DNA from: a bacterium UBP3_UBA3054
GTDB lineage: Bacteria > Auribacterota > UBA3054
NCBI GenBank assembly: GCA_002366995.1
Contig: DFCM01000129.1
Location: 1 to 5,820 of the forward strand
Reading direction: 5' to 3'
DNA length: 5,820 nucleotides
Shown here in pieces: positions 1-5,820 of this stretch (its first letter is position 1; each line of letters begins with the position of its first letter). Made by a program: the position numbers and the translations under genes. A model generated the notes under the pieces. That model had not been told where the DNA came from. It ran no database searches and saw only the letters and a program-made list of their open reading frames with translations.

Positions 1-1328
1 ATGCCGGGGCCGCCCTTGGGGCCTTCGTAGCGGATGACGACGACGTCGCCGGGTTTTACCTTGCCTCCCAAGATGCCTTCGCAGGCTTCTTCCTGGGATT
101 CGAAGATGACGGCCGGGCCGCGGTGCGTCATCATTTTCGGGTCGACGCCCACGGATTTGACGACAGCGCCTTCAGGGGCGAGGTTGCCCCAGAGGACGGT
201 CAGTCCGCCTCTCTTCGCGTAAGCGTTGGAGAGTTCTCTTATGCAGGCTTTGTCTTTGCTTTCTTTGCCCTTGATGTTTTCGCCCAGAGTTTTGCCGGTA
301 ACGGTCGGGCAGCCGAGGTTAAGCGAGCCTTCGATCTTGCTTATCTCGCAAAGAATGGCGGAGACGCCGCCGGCCATGTCCACGTCCTCCATGTGGTAGG
401 AGCAGGAGGGGGAAACTTTGCAGATGGTCGGCACGCGCTTAGAGACTTCGTCGATGCGTTTGAGGTCGAAGCCTAAGCCGGCTTCCTTGGCGATGGCCAG
501 CGAGTGCAGGATGGTGTTGGAGGAGCCGCCCATGGCCATGTCGAGCGTGAGAGCGTTTTCCAGGGAGGCGTCGGTGATGATATCCTTGGGGCGCAGGTTT
601 TCTTTGACCATTTCCACGATGCGGCGCCCGGCGGCTTTCCAGAGTTCTTTCCTTTCAGGATAGACGGCGGGGATGGAGCCGTTGCCGGGAAGCGCGATGC
701 CAAGAGCTTCGCAAAGGCAGTTCATGGAGTTGGCGGTGAACATGCCGGAGCAGGAGCCGACGCCCGGGCAGGACTCGCATTCCACTTCCTCGAGCTGCGC
801 GTCGTCAATGATATTCTGGCTGCGGGCGCCGACGGCCTCGAAGATGCTGATGAGGTCGAGGGCTTTCTTACCGTCCTTGCTGTGGCCGGCCAGCATGGGG
901 CCGCCGGAAGCGAAGATGGTCGGGATGTTGACTCTCAGGATGCCCATCAGCATGCCGGGAACGATCTTGTCGCAGTTGGGAATGCACACAACGCCGTCGA
1001 AGCAGTGCGCTCTCAGCATCGTCTCGACGGAGTCGGCGATGATCTCCCTGGAGGGCAGGGAGTATTTCATGCCCTCGTGACCCATGGCGATTCCGTCGCA
1101 GACGCCGATCGTGTTGAACTCGAAGGGGACGCCGCCGGCTTCTTTTATGGCTTCCTTAACTATTCTGCCGACTTCCTGGAGATGGGCGTGCCCCGGGATG
1201 ATGCCGACGTAAGAATTGCAGACGGCGATAAAGGGCTTTTTCAGATCCTCGCGGCTGACGCCGCAGGCGTTGAAGAGCGCGCGGTGCGGGGCGCGTTCCA
1301 GACCGACTTTCACAGAATCGCTATTCAT
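1..1328 (-). CDS. ilvD: Dihydroxy-acid dehydratase, N-terminal 442 residues (cut by window edge)
   Basis: This cytosolic Fe-S enzyme dehydrates 2,3-dihydroxy-isovalerate and 2,3-dihydroxy-3-methylvalerate to the 2-keto acids that lead to valine, leucine and isoleucine. Read on the minus strand, the frame is open from ATG at 1328 to the edge. Visible IlvD/Edd motifs are AVCNSY (35-40), PGHAHL (45-50), CDGIAMGH (77-84), YSLPSRE (89-95), NCDKIVPGMLM (118-128), SGGPM (141-145), CSGMFTANSM (193-202), AMGGSSNTILH (265-275) and RYEGPKGGPG (433-442). C119 and C193 are probable cluster ligands; D78, D120, K121 and E435 are probable Mg2+ ligands by family analogy. The position that is Cys in many [2Fe-2S] members (the PC motif) is Gly here (PGH), as in E. 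coli IlvD, so a [4Fe-4S] cluster is the better guess. Members are usually about 550-620 residues, so roughly 110-170 are missing, including the catalytic serine region. The start follows AGGAAA by 4 nt and fits the family N-terminus. The gene is divergent from the pseudopilin gene. No damage is seen. Confidence 0.97.
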   Translation of the reverse strand, partial: MNSDSVKVGLERAPHRALFNACGVSREDLKKPFIAVCNSYVGIIPGHAHLQEVGRIVKEAIKEAGGVPFEFNTIGVCDGIAMGHEGMKYSLPSREIIADSVETMLRAHCFDGVVCIPNCDKIVPGMLMGILRVNIPTIFASGGPMLAGHSKDGKKALDLISIFEAVGARSQNIIDDAQLEEVECESCPGVGSCSGMFTANSMNCLCEALGIALPGNGSIPAVYPERKELWKAAGRRIVEMVKENLRPKDIITDASLENALTLDMAMGGSSNTILHSLAIAKEAGLGFDLKRIDEVSKRVPTICKVSPSCSYHMEDVDMAGGVSAILCEISKIEGSLNLGCPTVTGKTLGENIKGKESKDKACIRELSNAYAKRGGLTVLWGNLAPEGAVVKSVGVDPKMMTHRGPAVIFESQEEACEGILGGKVKPGDVVVIRYEGPKGGPG

Positions 1329-1332
1329 AATG

Positions 1333-1338
1333 TTTCCT
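1333..1338 (-). promoter_or_regulatory. Shine-Dalgarno site of ilvD
   Basis: AGGAAA on the minus strand lies 4 nt upstream of the ATG at 1328. It supports that start, which also gives a normal-looking IlvD N-terminus. Confidence 0.7.
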
Positions 1339-1370
1339 GATTATGGGTGATTTTGAGCTGATCAGAAGGA

Positions 1371-1379
1371 ATTTTACCA
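1371..1379 (-). promoter_or_regulatory. Candidate extended -10 promoter of ilvD
   Basis: The minus strand reads TGGTAAAAT at 1379 to 1371, which is a TGn extension followed by a 5/6 match to TATAAT. No hexamer resembling TTGACA lies 16-18 nt upstream, so this would be an extended -10 promoter. Transcription would start near 1364, giving a leader of about 36 nt. That is too short for a leader-peptide attenuator of the kind found before some ilv operons. An 8-bp palindrome, CTGATCAG at 1358-1365, overlaps the predicted start site; it could be chance. Confidence 0.4.
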
Positions 1380-1416
1380 TAAATCATCCCGCTTCTTTTG
1401 CCGCGGTTTCCGTTCG

Positions 1417-1445
1417 TTGAATAAAAAAGCTGTTTATTGTAAAAT
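1417..1445 (+). promoter_or_regulatory. Candidate sigma-70-type promoter of the gspK-like gene
   Basis: TTGAAT at 1417-1422 (4/6 match to TTGACA) and TAAAAT at 1440-1445 (5/6 match to TATAAT) are separated by exactly 17 nt in an AT-rich stretch. The predicted start is near 1452, giving a leader of about 24 nt before the ATG at 1476. It is the best promoter-like match seen in the divergent intergenic region. Confidence 0.5.
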
Positions 1446-1475
1446 TTATAGGTTAACACTTGTAATTTTGGAAGT

Positions 1476-4400
1476 ATGAAACGTTTTTTTGAAAATACAT
1501 CAGCCCCTAGGGGCGTAGCGCTCCTGATGGTTCTGACGGTCCTCACCGTCCTCTCGATACTTTCGGCGACTTTCGCGACTTTCATCGGATTGGAGAGCCA
1601 GTCCGGCGCCATCTCCGTCGGGCAGACGCAGTCGGACATGCTGGCCCAGTCCGCCCTGCAGCACGCTTACGGCCTTTTGAGGGAAGACTATTACAATTCT
1701 TCCGCCTACGACGACTACAGCGAATCCTGGGCCCAGACTTTCAAGCCGAAAAAGGGTGACCAGGCCGTCGATATGGACGGCACTTACGGCGACAAAACGC
1801 ATCTTGCGCGCTGGATCTATGTCAGGGACGCCAACGACAGGATCATCGGCCGCTACGCCGTCATGGTCGAGGACGAGCTCGCGAAGATCAACGTCAACAC
1901 CGCCACGGCGCTTTCCAAAAAAGAGCAGAACGAAGGTTTCGGCACTTTTGAGGTGATGCTTACCGGCGAGAACGGGAAAGCCGGTCTGCCGATCTCTCCC
2001 GAGGCCGGCAAAAACATCCTTTTGTACCGCTACGGCCGCGACCAGAAACCCGGCCAGGCCAACGTTGACGACAACCTGAACGCTTCGCAGTATTCCTCCG
2101 ACGAGATCGACAACAACGCGAACCTTGTCGTGGACGAAAGGGACGAGGGCGTCGACGAGCCGGAAGAGTACAATCCCGATCATCTCGTCTGGGACGACAA
2201 AGCTTTCCTTAATCTGAGGGAACTTATTTCTTTGATCGCCCCCAACAAGCAGAACGTCAGCCGTTCACTTGAGAACGCCATCAAGCACTACGCGACCATC
2301 ACCTCCCGTTCCCAGGAAAGCTACTTCGATGAGAATTCCGGAAAGGTTTTCCGTCAGCTGAACATCAACAACTCCGACATGAAGCAGCTGAGAAGGGTGA
2401 TGCGAAACGCCAATCTGGAATACAACTTTGAAAACTCTTCCACGGCCTTGCGCGAACTGGTCGTCAACATGGCGGACTTTACCGACGAGAACCACGTCCT
2501 GTCCACCATCGAAAGTACGTACGGCATCGAAGCCGTCTGCTTCAACGAGATCATGGCGCACGACGGCAGCTGGATCGTGGAAACGGACCACCAGGGCTAC
2601 GGAAGGAAAGACGAGAACAGCTACCACGTGATGTTCGCGAACCGCATCTACGCCGGCAAGAGCAATTATGACGAATGCGGTTTCTCGGCCAGCGCGATGC
2701 GAACCTACTTCCGCATGAAGGACGTCAGGACCTCCGGCAACAGGGCGGAAATAAGGCTTGAAAATCCCATGTACACCAGCGGCGACTTCTCCTACTTCAT
2801 GAAAGCGGAAGTGGGTGGCTGGGTCAAGGACCAGTGGAAGAACGCTACCTGCATCGTCCATCACGTGACCAGCAAGAACTCCGCCGTGACGAAAGGCTTC
2901 GAGATCCTGGGAAGCTCCGCGGGCGACAACAAGACTCTCACCATCAGGGTCCCCGCGAACGCCGATTCTTTCCTGGACGGCGTCAAGACTAATCTGGCCA
3001 ACGACAGGGTCGGCATCTGGGCCTGGTGGATGATCTCCGCCGCGGCCTGGACGCACATGAAGGAGCAGACCGGCACTTTCTACACCAGGCCCAACACGCC
3101 CAAGCAGGAAAAATATTATTACCTCGTCTACAGCGCCAACCAGGCCTTCAAGAACAACTGGTGCGGCTTCAAAAGATCCGACCTGAGGGAAATGGATATG
3201 GACGGCGTTCCGTCCAAATATTCCGTCCAGCAGGAAGACAAGGATAGGCGAGGCAACTATCTTCTCAGGTACAAGTACAAAGACGGCAAACCGGTGAAAC
3301 CTAACAGCGCCGGCTTCATCCCGCTTTACCTGACGTCGTCGAAGAGATGCAAGAAATCCGGTTCGAACCAGTCCGGCAAGGCCGTCAACAGCAGCGACTC
3401 GCTCTACTTCTTCCGTCCGGACATCGTCGAGCTCATTAACATCAGCTCCGCTCCCATTTCCTTGAAGAACTGGTCGGTCGTGGTTAACACCGGTGTGGAA
3501 TCCTTTGACCTCGCCAAGATCGACAAGGCCGAGCATTACAGCAGAGCCTACGGCGGCTACTTCGACGATCCCAACCCCTTGATCGAACCGGGCGGCTATT
3601 TCTATCTGACAAGCAACAAGCAGATCTTCGACATCGAGTACTGCAAAGGCACCGGCGAATACGGACGCAACAAGGAAAACGCCATCCCTGTCTTCGAGCT
3701 TCCCGCCGACGACTGGGGCATCCTTTACGACGTCATAAAAGTTTCCGGCTACAGCTACGGCCACAGCTACATTACCGTCACCGGCGCGGACTGGAAGCGC
3801 GACCAGCTTAAAGGTGAGATCATCGAGTTCGTCTCCACGCGTCACCCGAAAGGCGGCTACGACGCTCCCAACGGAATGTTCAAGTACGTTTACAACAACA
3901 CCTCGCACGTCATCGACATCGGCGTGGGCGACGCTGTCAACAGCGGTCTGGAAGCCGGCGACCAGATCCGTGTGAGAGGCCTCCCGCGCCAGGGCGGATT
4001 CGTCTCTTTCACGCTTAAGAACGAATACGGCCAGATCGCGGCCCGTACGACGGAATACGGCAGTCTTACCAAGGACGAGATCGGTTACTCCACGGAAAAA
4101 GCCGACCCCGCCCACTACGTCTGGCACTCCGTGCCCAACCCGACCTTCGGCGGCACAGTTGACAAGGCTAAGAGCCGCGCTTTCAGGAAACACAGTCTGA
4201 CGCACATAAAGAACAACCATCTGGCGAACGTCGGCGAAGTTCTGAACGTCAGGACGGCAGACTCCTGGTCCACCGTCGGAACCAAGGGCAGAGGCGGCGT
4301 CAAGACTTTGAAAGCCCTGAGCAAATATTTCACCACTTCCGGCATCCGTCTTGACGGCGAAGAGGAAGGCGTTCACCAGAGCGGCTGGAAAGCGGCTTTC

Positions 4401-5468
4401 GGTGAAGTCAGCACAGCCTCCGGCGACAACATCAGCGTAAAAGACGTCGCGTGGAGCCCCAACTCCTGGACCGGACAGACTATGCGCGTCCTCTCCGGGC
4501 CGTTCAAAGGCGAGAAGATCCCCATCAAGGCCAACACAGGCAGCGGCCTTCTTGTCGAAGGTCTGACGGCGCCCAACATGAAGCAGCTCCGATTGAAGAA
4601 GGGCGACATGGTCAGCGTCGGCCCCGGATACGCGACGGCCATGTACTACACCGACAAGGAAGGCGACGAGGGCGTCTGGGAATGGCAGAACAAAGGGCTT
4701 CTGAAGAGCGATTACGGTCTTTACGTCTTCGGTCTTAACGACTCGATCAAGACCACGGAGTTCCTCGAGGAGAACCACAACGCCACCATCGAAGTTTACG
4801 CTTACAATTTCTCGAAAGGCGAATACGACAGGCTTCCTTTGCCGGATGACAAGATGCGCATCACCAGCGACAATCCTTATCTGATGGGCAGCCAGACGCA
4901 GCGTCTCCAAATTGACAAGAACGACCGTGTTTACTGCGGCCTTATTCACGCGGCGCATATCTCTCCTCACGGCGGCATACGCCTCAAGATCATACCCCAC
5001 AACCTGAGGGGACAGGAAACTTCCGGCAAGGCCTGGTTCGACTACGCTTTCCTCGCTCCCGGACAAACGAGCGGCAAGATCAACATCAACACCGCCACGC
5101 CGAGAGTTCTCTCCGCCCTCAAGGGCGTAACGCCCGCCATCGCGGCGGCCATCGAGAAGGGAATTGACCGTTCCGGCAACAAGATCAAGCCTTACAAGAA
5201 TACCGCCGACATCCTTGACATCCAGGGCATGACGCCGAAGATCTTCAGCGAGATCTCCAACCTTATCACCGTCAGGAGCGACCAGTACCGCATCAAGGTC
5301 ATAGCCGACTCTGTTGAAAAGGTTTCCAGCGACACTGAATTCAACGAGGAAAAGGGCGACAAGGTCATCGCGCGCTCCGTCATGGACGTCATCGTCGACA
5401 GAAGCGATCTGGCCCAGAGCGCGGAAGACAACGGCAAGGCTCAATTCAGGGTAATTTCCAAGGAATAG
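1476..5468 (+). CDS. Giant GspK-like minor pseudopilin with a large lamin-tail-like insertion
   Basis: The 1330-residue product is probably an inner-membrane-anchored, periplasmic minor pseudopilin related to GspK, which caps the type II secretion pseudopilus. Residues 1-13 form a short basic leader ending RG, with likely prepilin peptidase cleavage between G13 and V14. Residues 14-36 are a hydrophobic anchor starting VALLMVLTVLTVLS; mature position 5 is Met, and GspK proteins typically lack the Glu of other pseudopilins. KINVNTAT (137-144), an acidic possible Ca2+-binding stretch (209-231), FLNLREL (244-250) and NMADFTDEN (331-339) match the GspK body. ININTATP (1202-1209) begins the C-terminal helix-hairpin-helix region (to about 1265), ending ITVRSDQYRIKV. 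GspK is usually about 300-350 residues; here about 850 are inserted between 350 and 1199. The insert has lamin-tail-like segments (350-361, 649-668, 702-713, 842-893) and three related beta modules (449-515, 773-835, 993-1049). An in-frame stop at 1449 leaves ATG 1476 as the earliest usable start. The Shine-Dalgarno site is poor: GGAAG lies only 1 nt from the ATG. No other secretion gene is nearby. The GspK relationship is well supported; the secreted substrate is unknown. Confidence 0.85.
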   Translation: MKRFFENTSAPRGVALLMVLTVLTVLSILSATFATFIGLESQSGAISVGQTQSDMLAQSALQHAYGLLREDYYNSSAYDDYSESWAQTFKPKKGDQAVDMDGTYGDKTHLARWIYVRDANDRIIGRYAVMVEDELAKINVNTATALSKKEQNEGFGTFEVMLTGENGKAGLPISPEAGKNILLYRYGRDQKPGQANVDDNLNASQYSSDEIDNNANLVVDERDEGVDEPEEYNPDHLVWDDKAFLNLRELISLIAPNKQNVSRSLENAIKHYATITSRSQESYFDENSGKVFRQLNINNSDMKQLRRVMRNANLEYNFENSSTALRELVVNMADFTDENHVLSTIESTYGIEAVCFNEIMAHDGSWIVETDHQGYGRKDENSYHVMFANRIYAGKSNYDECGFSASAMRTYFRMKDVRTSGNRAEIRLENPMYTSGDFSYFMKAEVGGWVKDQWKNATCIVHHVTSKNSAVTKGFEILGSSAGDNKTLTIRVPANADSFLDGVKTNLANDRVGIWAWWMISAAAWTHMKEQTGTFYTRPNTPKQEKYYYLVYSANQAFKNNWCGFKRSDLREMDMDGVPSKYSVQQEDKDRRGNYLLRYKYKDGKPVKPNSAGFIPLYLTSSKRCKKSGSNQSGKAVNSSDSLYFFRPDIVELINISSAPISLKNWSVVVNTGVESFDLAKIDKAEHYSRAYGGYFDDPNPLIEPGGYFYLTSNKQIFDIEYCKGTGEYGRNKENAIPVFELPADDWGILYDVIKVSGYSYGHSYITVTGADWKRDQLKGEIIEFVSTRHPKGGYDAPNGMFKYVYNNTSHVIDIGVGDAVNSGLEAGDQIRVRGLPRQGGFVSFTLKNEYGQIAARTTEYGSLTKDEIGYSTEKADPAHYVWHSVPNPTFGGTVDKAKSRAFRKHSLTHIKNNHLANVGEVLNVRTADSWSTVGTKGRGGVKTLKALSKYFTTSGIRLDGEEEGVHQSGWKAAFGEVSTASGDNISVKDVAWSPNSWTGQTMRVLSGPFKGEKIPIKANTGSGLLVEGLTAPNMKQLRLKKGDMVSVGPGYATAMYYTDKEGDEGVWEWQNKGLLKSDYGLYVFGLNDSIKTTEFLEENHNATIEVYAYNFSKGEYDRLPLPDDKMRITSDNPYLMGSQTQRLQIDKNDRVYCGLIHAAHISPHGGIRLKIIPHNLRGQETSGKAWFDYAFLAPGQTSGKININTATPRVLSALKGVTPAIAAAIEKGIDRSGNKIKPYKNTADILDIQGMTPKIFSEISNLITVRSDQYRIKVIADSVEKVSSDTEFNEEKGDKVIARSVMDVIVDRSDLAQSAEDNGKAQFRVISKE

Positions 5469-5480
5469 CCCCTCTTATTA

Positions 5481-5489
5481 TGATATAAT
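5481..5489 (+). promoter_or_regulatory. Extended -10 promoter of gpmI
   Basis: TGATATAAT is a perfect extended -10 element (TGn followed by TATAAT), located just after the stop codon of the gspK-like gene. No TTGACA-like hexamer stands 16-19 nt upstream, where the sequence is the purine-rich end of the preceding gene. The predicted start is near 5496, giving a leader of about 23 nt. gpmI can therefore be transcribed independently of the pseudopilin gene. Confidence 0.6.
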
Positions 5490-5515
5490 GTTCCTTAATA
5501 ACCAAATAAGGAACA
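5489..5515 (+). repeat. 9-bp inverted repeat overlapping the gpmI ribosome binding site
   Basis: TGTTCCTTA (5489-5497) and TAAGGAACA (5507-5515) are perfect reverse complements around a 9-nt AT-rich loop. The right arm contains the gpmI Shine-Dalgarno site, and the left arm overlaps the end of the -10 box and the predicted transcription start. The stem is A/U-rich and no U-run follows, so it is not a typical terminator. It could be an operator at the start site or an RNA hairpin hiding the ribosome binding site. The repeat is plain in the sequence; its function is inferred. Confidence 0.6.
5508..5513 (+). promoter_or_regulatory. Shine-Dalgarno site of gpmI
   Basis: AAGGAA lies 5 nt before the ATG at 5519, a good match and spacing. 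It sits entirely in the right arm of the inverted repeat at 5489-5515. Confidence 0.75.
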
Positions 5516-5518
5516 GAT

Positions 5519-5820
5519 ATGGATCTCACTCTGAAAAAACTGCCGAATTATGACGGTGTCAAAGGACCTTTGGTCTTCGTCATCATGGACGGCGTCGGGA
5601 TCTTCAAAGGCTCCAAAGAGGGCTATCCCGGCAACGCTTATGAAGCCGCCGATCCCAAGACGCTCCACTCCCTCATCGATAACGAAAAGATCTCCACGCG
5701 TCTCCAGGCCCACGGCACGGCCGTAGGCATGCCCAGCGACGCCGACCAGGGCAACAGCGAAGTCGGCCACAACGCCATGGGCGCCGGCCGAGTCTTCGAC
5801 CAGGGCGCCAGCCTTGTCGC
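5519..5820 (+). CDS. gpmI: 2,3-bisphosphoglycerate-independent phosphoglycerate mutase, N-terminal 100 residues (cut by window edge)
   Basis: This cytosolic metalloenzyme interconverts 3- and 2-phosphoglycerate in glycolysis and gluconeogenesis through a phosphoserine intermediate, using two Mn2+ ions in characterised relatives. The visible part has VFVIMDGVG (19-27), where D24 is the probable first metal ligand, AHGTAVGMPSD (64-74), and GNSEVGHNAMGAGRVFDQGA (78-97), in which S80 is the expected catalytic serine. The N-terminal LPNYDGVKGP stretch and the HGTAVG/SD.D.GNSEVGHNA.GAGRVFDQGA pattern resemble the plant-like subtype more than the shorter E. coli/Bacillus type. Members are roughly 500-560 residues, so most of the protein, including the inserted transferase domain, is beyond the edge. 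The start follows AAGGAA by 5 nt. The gene has its own extended -10 promoter and lies 50 bp after the pseudopilin gene on the same strand. No defect is seen. Confidence 0.95.
   Translation, partial: MDLTLKKLPNYDGVKGPLVFVIMDGVGIFKGSKEGYPGNAYEAADPKTLHSLIDNEKISTRLQAHGTAVGMPSDADQGNSEVGHNAMGAGRVFDQGASLV

Noticed and set aside
504..1340. A 278-codon plus-strand open frame across ilvD
   Set aside because: It is in register with the ilvD codons on the other strand, and the minus-strand frame has all the expected IlvD motifs.
1451..1457. GGTTAAC as an alternative ribosome binding site for the pseudopilin gene
   Set aside because: It is about 19 nt from the ATG and poorly matches the anti-Shine-Dalgarno sequence; it contains a GTTAAC palindrome with no further support.
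1503..1550. A 12-bp palindrome (1503-1514) and a hairpin with 6-bp arms and a 4-nt loop (1535-1550) within the first 75 bases of the pseudopilin gene
   Set aside because: Both lie in codons for the leader and anchor. The second arises from the repetitive Leu-Thr-Val codons. They might affect early translation, but chance is sufficient.
3012..3050. Second membrane segment at residues 513-525 (GIWAWWMISAAAW)
   Set aside because: The hydrophobic run is only about 13 residues and is flanked by polar sequence, so it is more likely a buried aromatic strand or helix.
2265..5444. A 1059-codon open frame on the minus strand, antisense to the pseudopilin gene
   Set aside because: It is exactly in codon register with the sense gene and only reflects absence of TTA, CTA and TCA codons there, which the C/G-ending codon preference explains. 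Its translation is low-complexity V/D/A/G-rich with no recognisable motif, while the sense frame has clear GspK motifs.
5489..5515. Inverted repeat as a rho-independent terminator for the pseudopilin gene
   Set aside because: The stem is AT-rich, no T-run follows the right arm, and it overlaps the gpmI promoter and ribosome binding site.

Overview
The window holds two partial housekeeping genes and, between them, one very large complete gene. Coding DNA fills almost everything, G+C is moderate to high, and sense codons mostly end in C or G. The plant-like form of phosphoglycerate mutase and the giant GspK-like pseudopilin with a lamin-tail-like insertion both suggest a Gram-negative bacterium of the Planctomycetes-Verrucomicrobia-Lentisphaerae (PVC) group. 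That placement is an inference from protein style, not a marker-gene result.

Layout. Positions 1-1328 (minus strand) carry the first 442 residues of dihydroxy-acid dehydratase (ilvD, branched-chain amino acid synthesis), cut by the left edge. Positions 1329-1475 are a 147-bp divergent intergenic region with one candidate promoter facing each way. Positions 1476-5468 (plus strand) encode a 1330-residue protein. Its N-terminal prepilin-like signal and anchor, first INVNTA motif, acidic helical region and C-terminal ININTA plus helix-hairpin-helix region match GspK, the minor pseudopilin of type II secretion. About 850 extra residues sit between the two conserved parts. This insert looks like a lamin-tail-type beta domain broken up by further inserts, with three diverged copies of a small beta module. 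Positions 5469-5518 form a 50-bp gap with a strong extended -10 promoter and a 9-bp inverted repeat that covers the next gene's Shine-Dalgarno site. Positions 5519-5820 (plus strand) carry the first 100 residues of cofactor-independent phosphoglycerate mutase (gpmI), cut by the right edge.

The three genes do not form an obvious pathway. ilvD is transcribed divergently, and gpmI appears to have its own promoter. The pseudopilin gene is an orphan here, with no other type II secretion gene in view. The most interesting items are the architecture of the giant pseudopilin and the hairpin that could hide the gpmI ribosome binding site in read-through transcripts but not in transcripts from the gpmI promoter. 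No RNA genes, CRISPR arrays, insertion sequences or convincing terminators were seen.
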